Shown here: positions 46,063 to 55,669 of the stretch, one piece after another
Layout of the letters: every line of letters starts with the position of its first letter
How positions within the stretch are numbered: the stretch's first letter is position 1
Notes under the pieces: generated by a model
What the model was told of the DNA's origin: nothing
What the model saw: the letters and a program-made list of their open reading frames with translations, nothing else
Database searches by the model: none
Source: Bradyrhizobium jicamae
GTDB lineage: Bacteria; Pseudomonadota; Alphaproteobacteria; Rhizobiales; Xanthobacteraceae
Length of the DNA stretch: 64,000 bases
NCBI RefSeq assembly: GCF_018130215.1
Contig: NZ_JAFCKQ010000008.1
Coordinates: 62,001-126,000, forward strand
Direction: 5' to 3'
Translations under genes and position numbers: made by a program

Positions 46063-48248
46063 CAGACCGCCTCCTTCGCTCTCGCCCGCAACGCGTTGAG
46101 CATCACGAGCACCGAAGAGCCGGACATCGCCGCTGCGGCAATCAGCGGTGTGACCACGCCGAGGATCGCGACCGGTACAGCGACCACGTTGTAGATCACG
46201 GCAAGCCAGAGGTTTTGCCGCATCAGGCGCAGCGCCTTGCGCGAGACTCTGACTGCCGTCAGCACCGGAGCGAGGCGCTCGCCCAGGAACACCGCGTCCG
46301 CGACCGCCTGGCTCACGTGCGTGGCTGTGACCGGCGACATCGAAGCGTGCGCCGCAGCCAGCGCCGGCGCATCGTTGAGCCCGTCACCGACCATCAGCAC
46401 CTTGCACCCTTGACGCGCCAGTTCCTCAATCCTGGCGATCTTGTCGACCGGAGAGACCTCGGCGCGCCATTCATGGATACCCAGCGTTCCGGCGGCAAGC
46501 CGCACGGCGGGCTCGCGATCGCCGGACGCGATCTCGACCGCAATGCCGCGGCGTTCAAGGGCAGCGATCACCTCCGCTGCGTCCGGACGCATCTGCTGAC
46601 GCACCGCGAATACGAACCTGGTTTCGCCATGGCTGAAGGCGACCACTGAGGCTTCGGGATCCTGGCACAGAATCTCGTTGGCCAGATCGTCTGCATTGCA
46701 GAATGCCGGCCGGCCGAGTCGGATCGATTGCCCCTGCCAGGTTCCGTGGACACCCTGCCCCGGCTCCTCCGCAATATCGGGCAGCGGAGCGCTTGCGCCG
46801 GCTGCGCGCGCCACCGCAGCGGCGACCGGGTGGCGACTAGACAGCGCCAGCCGGCCTGCGAGCTTGACGGTTTCGGTGGGAATGCTCGCGAGATTGGCGA
46901 CATCGAGCTCCGGCAGCGTCAACGTTCCGGTCTTGTCGAAGATAACCCGATCGACCTCGGCGATGCGTTCGATTGCGTCGCCGGCATTGAGCAGTACACC
47001 GGAGCCAAACAACGCACCGGAAGCCACCGTCTGCACCGCGGGTATGGCGAGGCCAAGCGCGCAGGGACAGGTGATAATCAGGACCGCGATCGCGGTCACG
47101 ATCGAATCGTGGAAGGTCGCGCCATACGCAAGCCAACCCAGCATCGTGAGGAACGCCGTCGCATGCACGACCGGCGCATAGAGCCGCGACGCTCGCTCGG
47201 CGAGGCGAAGGTAGCGCGAGCGAGCCTGCAGAGCCTGATCGAGCAGGCGGGTAAGCTCGGCGAGCAGCGTGTCCCCGGAAGCCGCCGCCACGCGGACACG
47301 GAGCGTGCCCGATCGAACCAGAGTACCGGCAAATACGGCGCTGCCCGGCGTCGCAGTCACCGGCAGGGTCTCGCCGGTGATGAGGCTCTGATCGACCTCG
47401 GAACGCCCCTCGATCACGTTGCCGTCGACGGCGCAGCGCTCGCCGGGCCTCAGCAGCACCATGTCGTTGGGCTTGATCGCCGCGGCCGGGACGGTCCTGA
47501 TCTCGGTCGGGCTAACGAACTTCGTGGCGGTCTCCGCCTTCAACGCCGCGAGATTGCCGGCAAATGCACGGGTTCGCCGCCGCATGTTCTGGTCGAGATA
47601 ACGACCGGCAAGCAAGAAGGCAATCAGCATGATCGCGGCGTCGAAATACGCATGCTCGGCGTGATTAACGGTCTCGACCACCGAGATCGCAAGCGCGAGG
47701 AAGATACCGATACTGATCGGGACGTCCATGTTGACGCCGCGTGACCGCAACGCCGTCCAGGCGGAGGCGAAGAACGGCTGTGCCGAATAGGCGGCGGCCG
47801 GCAGCACGATCAGCGCGGACAACCAGTGGAAGAAGTCGCGCTGTTCCGGCAGCATGTCGGATCCGATCCCGGACCACACCGGAATCGACAGCATCATCAC
47901 GTTCATCGCCGCAAAGGCTGCGACGCCGAGCCGGCGCAGCAATCCCTGTGACCGCTGCGCCTCGCGCATCTCCGCCGCGTCGCGCTGGAACGGGTGGGCC
48001 TTGTAGCCCAGCTCGGCCAGACGCGTCACGAACAGCGCCGGGTCAAGTGTCCCCGCCTTCCATTCCAGCGCCAGCCGGCTGTCGGTAAGGTTCACTCGCG
48101 CTGACGTCACGTCCGGAATGCTCGACAGGTTGCGTTCGATCTTGGCCATGCACCCGGCGCAGTTGATACCTTCGACCGCAAGGTCGAGATGGACTAGACC
48201 TGCGCCGCAGTCCCTCAGATAATGGGAGAAGTCGATGTCCGCTTGCAT
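46062..48248 (-). CDS. fixI: Copper-transporting P-type ATPase FixI/CcoI
   Basis: 728-residue P1B-type ATPase delivering copper to cbb3 oxidase. N-terminal metal-binding domain GINCAGCMAKIERN, membrane CPC in ITCPCALGLAIPAVQ, phosphorylation DKTGTLTLPEL, and hinge MVGDGLNDAPALAAAHASM. Eight membrane spans. Starts 12 bases after fixH. Confidence 0.96.
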   Translation of the reverse strand: MQADIDFSHYLRDCGAGLVHLDLAVEGINCAGCMAKIERNLSSIPDVTSARVNLTDSRLALEWKAGTLDPALFVTRLAELGYKAHPFQRDAAEMREAQRSQGLLRRLGVAAFAAMNVMMLSIPVWSGIGSDMLPEQRDFFHWLSALIVLPAAAYSAQPFFASAWTALRSRGVNMDVPISIGIFLALAISVVETVNHAEHAYFDAAIMLIAFLLAGRYLDQNMRRRTRAFAGNLAALKAETATKFVSPTEIRTVPAAAIKPNDMVLLRPGERCAVDGNVIEGRSEVDQSLITGETLPVTATPGSAVFAGTLVRSGTLRVRVAAASGDTLLAELTRLLDQALQARSRYLRLAERASRLYAPVVHATAFLTMLGWLAYGATFHDSIVTAIAVLIITCPCALGLAIPAVQTVASGALFGSGVLLNAGDAIERIAEVDRVIFDKTGTLTLPELDVANLASIPTETVKLAGRLALSSRHPVAAAVARAAGASAPLPDIAEEPGQGVHGTWQGQSIRLGRPAFCNADDLANEILCQDPEASVVAFSHGETRFVFAVRQQMRPDAAEVIAALERRGIAVEIASGDREPAVRLAAGTLGIHEWRAEVSPVDKIARIEELARQGCKVLMVGDGLNDAPALAAAHASMSPVTATHVSQAVADAVFLGERLAPVLTAVRVSRKALRLMRQNLWLAVIYNVVAVPVAILGVVTPLIAAAAMSGSSVLVMLNALRARAKEAV

Positions 48249-48260
48249 GTGCGTGCGCCT

Positions 48261-48761
48261 TCAGTTCAGGACGATGCGGCTCTTCGACAGGAACATTCGA
48301 CGCCCCTCGGCATCACCCTCGATCACGAGGTCCCATTGTCCGGCCGCGACGTTCTCGGCGCTGCCGCGATAGGTTCCCCTCCCAGCCTCGGCAACATCGA
48401 TCGCACGGTCGGCGCGGCGGTCGATCGGTCGTTCAAGCCGGGCGGCGAAATTCATCCGGGCGAGCGGCTCGCCAGCGTGATTGCGGGCCTCGATCGCAAG
48501 CGACGCTACGCCGTTCGGCTGTCGCTCGATATGCGCCGCAACCTGCAAGTCGCGTTCGTTCTGCTGCCGCGCCGCGACGATCTCGCGCTGATAGGCGAGG
48601 CTCGCACTATAGGCGCTGTCGACCTCCGTTCCCGGCAGAGTCGTGATCGCAAGACGCATCATGACCGCGTTGACGCCGATCACGACCGCGAAGAAGGCGA
48701 TCGTCGTAATCAGGACAAAGCGTCCGGTGATGGGCCGCGCGGCTGGCGTTGCTGGGGTCAT
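48261..48761 (-). CDS. fixH: cbb3 oxidase assembly protein FixH/CcoH
   Basis: 166 residues from ATG 48761 (MTPATPAARPITGRFVLI); the frame upstream to 48884 is not family-like. One N-terminal membrane span (about residues 14-36) and a periplasmic Ig-like domain with AYSASLAYQREIVAARQQN and GQWDLVIEGDAEGRRMF. Stabilises the oxidase assembly intermediate. Between fixG and fixI. Confidence 0.92.
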   Translation of the reverse strand: MTPATPAARPITGRFVLITTIAFFAVVIGVNAVMMRLAITTLPGTEVDSAYSASLAYQREIVAARQQNERDLQVAAHIERQPNGVASLAIEARNHAGEPLARMNFAARLERPIDRRADRAIDVAEAGRGTYRGSAENVAAGQWDLVIEGDAEGRRMFLSKSRIVLN

Positions 48762-48783
48762 GGTGGCGTCCTGTCGGCGGTCG

Positions 48784-50241
48784 CTATGGGAGAAGAAAGT
48801 GGTCGGTTGCTGAGGCGACTTCTCCGAGGCCGATATCGGTGACGCGGAACCTGATCTGCACCGACTTCTCGGCCTTCTCGTCAAACGGTGACGTCACCAG
48901 CACACGAAACTCGGTGGTCTGGTCGCGCCCCAGGACGATCGTCGGACGATCGGACGTCACCGAATCCACACCGATGACATGGAGCTTCGCATCAGAAGGA
49001 CCATCGACATCGATTGCGACGACCCGGTCGAAGCCGCGCTTGTTGAGGAAGCGAAGCGTGTAGCCGTTACGGATCGAACCGTCGCTGAGGCGAACGGCCA
49101 CCGGATTGCGGTCATGCAGCACGTTGACGTCGAGCAGGGTCCGCGACATCAGCGCATAGAGCATCACTGCGCAAACGACAGCGATCAGGCCGACGTAGAC
49201 GACAGTGCGGGCGCGGACAGGTTTGAATATCTCAGTTTTTCCGGCAATCCGGCGCTGGACGTTGATATCGTTGTCGTAGCCGATAAGGCTGGTCTTGCGA
49301 CCGATCTTGGTCATCACTGCGTCGCAGGCATCGATGCACAGGCCACACTGGATACAGCCAAGTTGCGCGCCGTCGCGGATGTCGATCCCGGTCGGACAGA
49401 CCGCGACGCACTGGTTGCAATCGACGCAGTCGCCGGCCTTTTCGCCGAGCGCACGGATGTCGAATGCCTTTTTGACCGAGCAGCGCGGTTCGCCGCGATC
49501 ATATTTGTAGGTGACGTTGAGTGCCCATTCATCGGTCAGCGCCGCCTGAATGCGTGGCCACGGACACATATAGACGCAGACCTGCTCTCGCATGTACCCG
49601 GCCAGCAGATACGTCGACGCTGTCAGCCCTGCAATCCAGATATAGGCGATCGCGGGCGCCTGAAAGGTCGCGAGATCGCGCACCAGGGTCGGGGCATCGG
49701 CGAAGTAGAGCACCCAGGCGCCGCCGGTCCACCAGGCAATCATGAGCCAGATCGCATGCTTGAGCACACGCCGGCCGGCTCGCCCGATAGTCATCGACCC
49801 GGCATCAGCCTTCATCTGCTCGCGGCGATCGCCTTCCACGAGACGCTCGACGGCATAGAACAGATCGGTCCAGACCGTCTGCGGGCAGAGATAGCCGCAC
49901 CAGATGCGGCCACCGAGCGCGTTCATCAGGAACAACGTGAAGGCGGCCAGCACCAGCAGGCCGGTGAAATAGTAGACCTCTTGCGGCCACAGCTCGATGA
50001 AGAAGAAATAGAAGCGCCGATTGGGGAAATCGATCAGCACCGCCTGGTCGGGCGCGCCAAGGCCGCGATGCCAACGCACGAAGGGCAGCAGATAGTAGAT
50101 ACCCAGGCAAACCGCCATCAGGCGCCATTTGATGGAACGGAAGCGGCCAGACACACTCTGCGGAAACACCTTCTTGCGAGGTGCGTAGAGCGGTCCGTCT
50201 GGTTCAGTGACGAGTTCGTCAGGAGATATGGTCATGTTCAT
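48784..50241 (-). CDS. fixG: cbb3 oxidase accessory ferredoxin FixG/CcoG
   Basis: 485 residues. Four to five membrane spans, then two 4Fe-4S clusters: CVDCNQCVAVCPTGIDIRD and LGCIQCGLCIDACDAVM, plus YLCPQTVWTDLFY and CMCP-like elements; C-terminal Ig-like domain. A reductase required for copper delivery to cbb3 oxidase. First gene of fixGHIS, with a FixK palindrome 50-75 bases upstream. Confidence 0.95.
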   Translation of the reverse strand: MNMTISPDELVTEPDGPLYAPRKKVFPQSVSGRFRSIKWRLMAVCLGIYYLLPFVRWHRGLGAPDQAVLIDFPNRRFYFFFIELWPQEVYYFTGLLVLAAFTLFLMNALGGRIWCGYLCPQTVWTDLFYAVERLVEGDRREQMKADAGSMTIGRAGRRVLKHAIWLMIAWWTGGAWVLYFADAPTLVRDLATFQAPAIAYIWIAGLTASTYLLAGYMREQVCVYMCPWPRIQAALTDEWALNVTYKYDRGEPRCSVKKAFDIRALGEKAGDCVDCNQCVAVCPTGIDIRDGAQLGCIQCGLCIDACDAVMTKIGRKTSLIGYDNDINVQRRIAGKTEIFKPVRARTVVYVGLIAVVCAVMLYALMSRTLLDVNVLHDRNPVAVRLSDGSIRNGYTLRFLNKRGFDRVVAIDVDGPSDAKLHVIGVDSVTSDRPTIVLGRDQTTEFRVLVTSPFDEKAEKSVQIRFRVTDIGLGEVASATDHFLLP

Positions 50242-50292
50242 CGGTCGGCCCGGAAAACGCGTTCTTGGGTGAACCTACATCCACGCTCCCGG

Positions 50293-50318
50293 ACCGGATT
50301 GAGCTCCGTCAATCCGGT
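50293..50318. promoter_or_regulatory. FixK box within a 26-base perfect palindrome upstream of fixG
   Basis: Arms ACCGGATTGA and TCAATCCGGT surround six bases, embedding TTGA-N6-TCAA at 50299-50312. It lies between fixP and fixG and could act as FixK operator for fixGHIS and, as RNA, as a hairpin after fixP. Confidence 0.75.
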
Positions 50319-50338
50319 CGACGAAACCCGGCCGGCGG

Positions 50339-51211
50339 TTATTTTCCGCCGCCCAGCGAGTGCACGTAGACCGTCAGCGCCTTGATGGTGACCGGATCGA
50401 GACGGCCGACCCAGGCCGGCATCACGCCGGCACGGCCGTTGGTGAGGGTCTCGATCATGGTTGCCTCGTCGGAGCCATACAGCCAGATCTGGTCGGTCAG
50501 GTTCGGAGCGCCGACCTCCTGATTGCCCTTGGCGTTCTCGCCGTGGCAGGTTGCACAGTTCTCGGCGAAGATCTTTTTGCCTGCGGTCGCATCGAAATTC
50601 GGCGCGGTGGAAAGTCCGGACAGCGAACGGACATAGTTGGCCACGGTGACGATCTCGTCCCTTTTGAGCATGCCATCGCGTCCAAAGGCCAGCATCTGCC
50701 CCTCGTGCGCCTTCGCGTGCCCCGACCGGGCTCCGAACTGAATGGTTTGCATGATCTGGTCAAGCGACCCACCCCACAACCAGTCATCGTCATTGAGGTT
50801 GGGGAATCCCCTGGCGCCTGCACCTCCGCTGCCATGGCAGGGCGCGCAATTGTCGGCGAACACAGTCTTGCCACGTGCCCGCGCCAGCGCCAGCAGGGCC
50901 GGATCCTTTTCGATATCGCCCAGTGAGGCAGTGCCCAGCACTGCCATCTTCTCACCGCGCAGCCTCTCCAGGTCGGCAAGGTCTCCGGCGACGCTCGCGC
51001 GCGTCGAATAGTGGAACAGCCCGGTCGTGTAGCCCGAGACGAGCGGCCAGGCCGGATAGACCACCCAGTAGCCGATCGCCCAGAGAATCGTGGCGTAGAA
51101 CGACAGGACCCACCACCGCGGCAACGGCGTGTTCAACTCCTTGATGCCATCCCATTCGTGACCGGTGGTGCTCCGGCCGGAGGGTTGGTCAATTTCGCTG
51201 TGCTCGCTCAT
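50339..51211 (-). CDS. fixP: cbb3 oxidase subunit III, diheme cytochrome c FixP/CcoP
   Basis: 290 residues: N-terminal membrane anchor (LPRWWVLSFYATILWAIGYW), two heme c motifs ADNCAPCHGSGGAGARG and AENCATCHGENAKGNQ, and methionines of axial ligation in LKDE-following and GVMPAWVGRL segments. Carries electrons into the cbb3 oxidase. Last gene of fixNOQP. Confidence 0.95.
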   Translation of the reverse strand: MSEHSEIDQPSGRSTTGHEWDGIKELNTPLPRWWVLSFYATILWAIGYWVVYPAWPLVSGYTTGLFHYSTRASVAGDLADLERLRGEKMAVLGTASLGDIEKDPALLALARARGKTVFADNCAPCHGSGGAGARGFPNLNDDDWLWGGSLDQIMQTIQFGARSGHAKAHEGQMLAFGRDGMLKRDEIVTVANYVRSLSGLSTAPNFDATAGKKIFAENCATCHGENAKGNQEVGAPNLTDQIWLYGSDEATMIETLTNGRAGVMPAWVGRLDPVTIKALTVYVHSLGGGK

Positions 51212-51217
51212 GATCCG

Positions 51218-51382
51218 TCAATCCTCCCGCAACGGCATGCGGGCCGCAGCGTCGAAGCCAGTCCTGTTGCGGGGCCAAAGCGCGTAAGCAACAATGGCGA
51301 TGAAGATCCCGACGAACACCGGCGTCCAAAACGTGGTCACCAGCTGCGACGCCAGGTTTTCGATTGATACGATCGCTTTCAT
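51218..51382 (-). CDS. fixQ: cbb3 oxidase subunit IV FixQ/CcoQ
   Basis: 54-residue single-span protein, MKAIVSIENLASQLVTTFWT then PVFVGIFIAIVAYALWPRN and a polar tail ending RMPLRED. Position between fixO and fixP and the WP-R-N end fit CcoQ, which stabilises the core complex. Too short to be found easily. Confidence 0.92.
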   Translation of the reverse strand: MKAIVSIENLASQLVTTFWTPVFVGIFIAIVAYALWPRNRTGFDAAARMPLRED

Positions 51383-51394
51383 CCCGGTACCTCG

Positions 51395-52129
51395 TCAGCG
51401 CAGGTTGGCTTTTTCGTTGTAGAGCTTGAAGTCGACAAGCGTGCCGAGCATCTGCAGGTAGGCGATCAACGCGTCGAGTTCGGTCGGATTGCCGCCCCTG
51501 CCGTCGAAGTTGCGGACCAGGGCCTTGGGATAGCGCTTCTGGAACGCTTCGACCCCGGAATTATCCGGATCGACCTGTGCCTTCAGGTCAGCGGCCGCGT
51601 TGGCGATCTGCGCGTCGGAGTATGGGACGCCGACCGCGCGGTTCGTCCGCAGATGAGCCGCAATGTCCGACGTATCGAGCTCGGTCCTCGCGAGCGCCGG
51701 ATATCCCGGCATGACCGACTGCGGCACGATCGCGCGCGGATCGATCAAATGGGTGACGTGCCAATCATCGGAATATTTGCCGCCGACGCGGGCAAGATCC
51801 GGGCCGGTGCGCTTGGAGCCCCACTGGAACGGATGGTCGTACATGCTCTCCGCCGCCAGCGAGTAGTGGCCGTAGCGCTCGACCTCATCGCGTAGCGGAC
51901 GGATCATCTGCGAATGGCAGAGATAGCAGCCCTCGCGAACATAGATGTTGCGGCCGGCAAGCTCGAGCGGCGTGTAGGGCCTGACGCCGTCGACCACCTC
52001 GATTGTACTCTTGAGGTAGAACAGCGGTGTGATCTCGACGAGACCACCGATCGCGATGACGAGGAGAATGCCCACGATCAGGACGATGGAGTTCTTCTCG
52101 AAGATCTTGTGTCGATTCCAGAGGGACAT
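51395..52129 (-). CDS. fixO: cbb3 oxidase subunit II, cytochrome c FixO/CcoO
   Basis: 244 residues. One N-terminal membrane anchor, then the heme c site [19 protein letters not shown] and [20 protein letters not shown], typical of CcoO, with methionine in SVMPGYPAL. Starts eight bases after fixN. Confidence 0.96.
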   Translation of the reverse strand: MSLWNRHKIFEKNSIVLIVGILLVIAIGGLVEITPLFYLKSTIEVVDGVRPYTPLELAGRNIYVREGCYLCHSQMIRPLRDEVERYGHYSLAAESMYDHPFQWGSKRTGPDLARVGGKYSDDWHVTHLIDPRAIVPQSVMPGYPALARTELDTSDIAAHLRTNRAVGVPYSDAQIANAAADLKAQVDPDNSGVEAFQKRYPKALVRNFDGRGGNPTELDALIAYLQMLGTLVDFKLYNEKANLR

Positions 52130-52137
52130 TGCGTGAC

Positions 52138-53790
52138 CTATTCGGCAGGCTGGAGGACACCGGCGCCTTCGGCTTCCCTGGCCTCACCGGCATTGACGGT
52201 CATCCAGAGATTGAATGCCATGATCAGGGCGCCGATCAGGAACAGCGCACCGCCGGCTGCGCGGATGATGTAGAACGGGTGCATCGCTTCGACGGACTCG
52301 ATGAAGGAGTATTCGAGGAAGCCGAGCGCAGTGTAGGCGCGCCACATCAGGCCCTGCAGGATTCCCGATACCCACATCGCGGAGATGTAGAGCACGATGC
52401 CGATCGTCGAGATCCAGAAGTGCCAGTTGACCAGTTTCAGACTGTAGAGCTGACGGCTCCAGAGCCAGGGGACGAGGCAGTACAGCGCGCCGAACGAGAC
52501 GAAGCCGACCCAGCCCAGCGCACCCGAATGAACATGGCCGATGGTCCAGTCGGTGTAATGACTGAGCGAGTTGACGACCTTGATCGACATCATCGGGCCT
52601 TCGAACGTCGCCATTCCGTAGAAGGCGACCGAGACGACCAGCATGCGCAGCACCGGGTCGGTGCGTAGCTTGTCCCAGGCACCCGACAGCGTCATCAGAC
52701 CGTTGATCATTCCGCCCCATGACGGCATCCACAGCATGATGGAGAATGTCATACCGAGCGTCTGGGCCCAGTCAGGCAGCGCCGTGTAGTGGAGGTGATG
52801 TGGACCGGCCCAGATGTAGAGGAAGATCAGCGCCCAGAAGTGGATGATGGAGAGGCGATAAGAATAGACCGGGCGCTCGGCGCGCTTCGGAATGAAGTAG
52901 TACATGATAGCCAGGAACCCCGCGGTCAGGAAGAACCCGACGGCGTTGTGGCCGTACCACCATTGGAACATGGCATCCTGCACGCCGCCCCAGGCGATAT
53001 AGGACTTCGACCCGAGGAAGGAGACCGGAAGCGCGGGATTATTGCCGAGATGCAACACCGCGATCGTAATGATGAACGCGAGATAGAACCAGTTGGCGAC
53101 GAAAATATGTGGCTCCTTGCGCTTCACGAGCGTCAGCAGGAACACCAGCAGATAGGTCACCCAAACGATCGTCAGCCACAGATCGGCATACCATTCCGGC
53201 TCCGCGTATTCCTTCGACTGGGTAACGCCAAGCAAGTATCCGGTGCCGGCGATCAGGATGAAGAAATTGTAGCCAACAACCACGAACCAGGGCGCGAGGT
53301 CGCCTGCGAGGCGGGTACGACAGGTCTTCTGCACGACATAGAACGAGGTCGCGATCAAGACGTTGCCGCCGAATGCGAAGACCACCGCCGAGGTGTGCAG
53401 CGGTCGCAGCCGCCCGAATGTCGTCCACGGCAAGTCGAAATTGAGCACCGGCCATGCCAGTTGGAGCGCGATGATCAGGCCCACCGTGAACCCGGCGATG
53501 CCCCAGAACATCCCCATCGCGGAAGCGAACTTTACCGGGCCAAGATTGTAGTTCGGCCGACCGCCGATCTCCTGCGGCGGCAGTCCCGTCGGACGGGCAA
53601 AGTAACGGTTAAGGATCGCCGCCACGGCAATCAGGCTCGCTGCGGTAGCGAGCGACGCATGAAACGTGAAGGCCGTATCGTGCCCCATCGCGGCCGCAAA
53701 CAGGCATACGTAGGCAAATACCCCGAGTCCCGACGCCAGGCCTGCTTCGCCCATTGTCATTGACTTGGAAACAGAGGGCGGACTTGTCAT
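52138..53790 (-). CDS. fixN: cbb3 cytochrome c oxidase subunit I FixN/CcoN
   Basis: 550-residue heme-copper oxidase catalytic subunit with about twelve membrane helices. Conserved histidines appear in [44 protein letters not shown] and [19 protein letters not shown], and the tyrosine of the active site. Reduces O2 with high affinity. The ATG at 53790 overlaps the end of the DUF6455-like gene; a FixK box lies 60-73 bases upstream. Operon fixNOQP. Confidence 0.97.
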   Translation of the reverse strand: MTSPPSVSKSMTMGEAGLASGLGVFAYVCLFAAAMGHDTAFTFHASLATAASLIAVAAILNRYFARPTGLPPQEIGGRPNYNLGPVKFASAMGMFWGIAGFTVGLIIALQLAWPVLNFDLPWTTFGRLRPLHTSAVVFAFGGNVLIATSFYVVQKTCRTRLAGDLAPWFVVVGYNFFILIAGTGYLLGVTQSKEYAEPEWYADLWLTIVWVTYLLVFLLTLVKRKEPHIFVANWFYLAFIITIAVLHLGNNPALPVSFLGSKSYIAWGGVQDAMFQWWYGHNAVGFFLTAGFLAIMYYFIPKRAERPVYSYRLSIIHFWALIFLYIWAGPHHLHYTALPDWAQTLGMTFSIMLWMPSWGGMINGLMTLSGAWDKLRTDPVLRMLVVSVAFYGMATFEGPMMSIKVVNSLSHYTDWTIGHVHSGALGWVGFVSFGALYCLVPWLWSRQLYSLKLVNWHFWISTIGIVLYISAMWVSGILQGLMWRAYTALGFLEYSFIESVEAMHPFYIIRAAGGALFLIGALIMAFNLWMTVNAGEAREAEGAGVLQPAE

Positions 53791-54284
53791 GTCGTGGCTT
53801 TCTTTGGCTGCGATGACGTAAGGGAAACCACCGATGCGGCGTTATACGATTGATCGGCGTCAACCGCCGAAGCGCCTCGGTTCGCTCCGGCTTCGCGGCC
53901 AAGCGCCGTCAACGTGAACTCGTTCGGGCAGTATCTTGCCGGACTCGCCCGCCTCTCCCGTGCAAGATCCGCCGCGCAACGTGGCTTGTCCCGGCACAGG
54001 CCGCACACCCGCTGCAGATCGCGCAGCACATCAGGGTGCGATACCGCCAAGGCCTCCTCCGACAAGCCGGCATGCTCCAGTCGCTTTTGTAGCAGTTCGG
54101 GAAATCCCGGCTCGCTTGCGAGGCTACGAAGATCCGCCGCGGAAAGGCTGAGCTCTCGAGCAATCTCGTCGACCTCCTGGGCCGTCATCAAGGAAAACTC
54201 CTGTTGGCGGGACAGAAATCCGCGCAGGCGACCGAGCAGGTTTTCAAACCGCGGAGGACTGTTGCTGTGTAATCGAGCTGGCAT
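53787..54284 (-). CDS. DUF6455-like protein, copy 2, upstream of fixN
   Basis: 165 residues. Shares with the copy at 44964 a helical part ([20 protein letters not shown]) and a cysteine pattern [17 protein letters not shown] followed by [14 protein letters not shown] 37-residue C-terminal extension (about 129-165) has no counterpart and overlaps the FixK box and the fixN start by four bases, so it may be unstructured. Function unknown; location suggests a role with cbb3 oxidase or microaerobic sensing. Confidence 0.7.
   Translation of the reverse strand: MPARLHSNSPPRFENLLGRLRGFLSRQQEFSLMTAQEVDEIARELSLSAADLRSLASEPGFPELLQKRLEHAGLSEEALAVSHPDVLRDLQRVCGLCRDKPRCAADLARERRASPARYCPNEFTLTALGREAGANRGASAVDADQSYNAASVVSLTSSQPKKATT
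53850..53863. promoter_or_regulatory. FixK box upstream of fixN
   Basis: TTGATCGGCGTCAA, TTGA-N6-TCAA, centred about 66 bases upstream of fixN. It lies inside the 3' coding part of the DUF6455-like gene. Confidence 0.7.
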
Positions 54285-54396
54285 TCTTCACCCCTGGTTC
54301 AGTCTTGGTTGGTTGTTCGGATGCGAGCTTGATCCATGGCCGGCGCCGAAGTGCGCGGGCTCGTCAAAGCTTGCTGCTGCACGATATGCCTCCGAC

Positions 54397-54624
54397 CTAA
54401 CCGCCCCATCCGGGCGGCAGCGCCGCAGGCGTACGGAGTTCCATCGCGTCGGCAAAGATAGTCCAGTCGCGGACGCCTTTTTGTCGACAGAAGTCAGCCT
54501 CCGCCTGCTGCGCAGCAGCGGTGAGCGAGGTGGCACTTACCTTGAACGCTGCCTGACAAGCGCGATGCTCGTGACCCGTATCGTCGCAAACGGTCTTGAT
54601 GAACCGAACGTCAAATGATGGCAT
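54397..54624 (-). CDS. Small conserved hypothetical protein
   Basis: 75 residues from ATG 54624 with GGAAGAGGG upstream; the frame extends to 54714 without support. It reads MPSFDVRFIKTVCDDTGHEH, then a helix AATSLTAAAQQAEADFCRQK-like segment and VRDWTIFADAMEL, ending in PPGWGG. Two cysteines. Unknown function. The FixK box at 54688 suggests microaerobic expression. Confidence 0.6.
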   Translation of the reverse strand: MPSFDVRFIKTVCDDTGHEHRACQAAFKVSATSLTAAAQQAEADFCRQKGVRDWTIFADAMELRTPAALPPGWGG

Positions 54625-54687
54625 GGCACCCTCTTCCTTTAGCGCTTTCTTTGACCGCGTATGTTGCCACCTGCCGCCCGCTCTCAT

Positions 54688-54701
54688 TTGATTTGTCTCA
54701 A
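54688..54701. promoter_or_regulatory. FixK/FNR-type box
   Basis: TTGATTTGTCTCAA, TTGA-N6-TCAA, centred about 70 bases upstream of the ATG at 54624. Confidence 0.65.
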
Positions 54702-54827
54702 AACGGTTCGACAAAAACTCAGCGTCTCGCTGCTCATGTCGGCGTCCGCGGAATGATGCCTGTCAGCCCAAAGCATCCCCTTGCGCTCAGTCGAACCAGC
54801 AGCAGCGGCGTCAGATGAAGCAAATCG

Positions 54828-55568
54828 TCACTCGGCAGTCTGCTTGGCAGCCATCGCCGCCTCGTCCTCGGCGGATTCGAGGTAAAAGCCGGAGTAGGTG
54901 TCCACGAAGCACAGATGATCGTGGACTTCTTTGACGCCCGAGACATTCTTGGCCGCAACGATTGCGGCCTGCCTTGCCCGTTCGTCGGTGAGGATTCCTT
55001 GCAGGTGTACCACCCCATGCCGGACCGAGACCTGCAGGCGGAGCGGACACCAGTCTGCAGCCTCAAGCGCGCGCAAAATGCGGTCGTGGATATGCTGGTC
55101 GTCTGCCGTAGGGTCCGGGATTTCGTGAGCGATTGCGGCAACCGCGCGTAGCAGGTCGGTACGCGTGACGATGCCGACGAGCTGACCGTTGCGCATCACC
55201 GGCACGCGCTTGATCTGCTTTTTCTCCATCAGCCCGACCAGGTCCTGCAGCGGCGTATCTTCCGTCACAGTGACGGGATCGATCGACATGACGGCACCGA
55301 CCCTCCGCCCCCTCTCATGCACGAACTCATCAGCCGCCCGACCTGGACCGACCAGGAATTGCAGCCAGCGGGGTCGATGGCGCTGCGTGCCGATTTCGCT
55401 CCGCCGCAGAAAATCGCTCTCCGAGACGATACCGACAAGCTTACCGCAAGCGTCGACCACCGGCAGACCACTGATATGATGATCAACCATCATCGTCGCG
55501 GCCTCGAGAATAGAAGTGTCCGCTTTGACGGTGATGACATTTCTCGACATGATCTGATGCGCGCGCAC
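54828..55568 (-). CDS. CBS-domain pair with BON domain, copy 1
   Basis: 246 residues from GTG 55568, chosen because AAAGGAGAG lies upstream and the product begins RAHQIMSRNVITVKADTSIL like its paralogue at 62894. Two CBS motifs (about 1-60 and 93-150: HHISGLPVVDACGKLVGIVS and IKRVPVMRNGQLVGIVTRTD) and a C-terminal BON domain (VVHLQGILTDERARQAAIVA). Likely a nucleotide- or lipid-responsive sensor. Divergent from 56009 across tandem FixK boxes. Confidence 0.85.
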   Translation of the reverse strand: MRAHQIMSRNVITVKADTSILEAATMMVDHHISGLPVVDACGKLVGIVSESDFLRRSEIGTQRHRPRWLQFLVGPGRAADEFVHERGRRVGAVMSIDPVTVTEDTPLQDLVGLMEKKQIKRVPVMRNGQLVGIVTRTDLLRAVAAIAHEIPDPTADDQHIHDRILRALEAADWCPLRLQVSVRHGVVHLQGILTDERARQAAIVAAKNVSGVKEVHDHLCFVDTYSGFYLESAEDEAAMAAKQTAE

Positions 55569-55622
55569 TTTCCGCTCTCCTTTAAGTCCCATTCAATGTC
55601 GCATCGGATCGCGTCACACACC

Positions 55623-55669
55623 TTGATCTCCCTCAATCAGAGGGCGCATGCGGATTTGATACGGATCAA
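55623..55669. promoter_or_regulatory. Tandem FixK boxes
   Basis: 55623-55636 is TTGATCTCCCTCAA and 55656-55669 is TTGATACGGATCAA, the latter a complete TTGAT-N4-ATCAA anaerobox; centres are 33 bases apart. They lie upstream of the CBS-BON gene (minus). The rest of 55593-56008 has no convincing gene, though a frame open from 55763 runs into the next gene. Confidence 0.75.

Noticed and set aside
48979..50385. 468-codon plus-strand frame over fixG
   Set aside because: Opposite strand of fixG, which has intact ferredoxin motifs; no homologous look.
52789..53763. 324-codon plus-strand frame over fixN
   Set aside because: Antisense of the oxidase subunit; composition matches a mirror of membrane helices.
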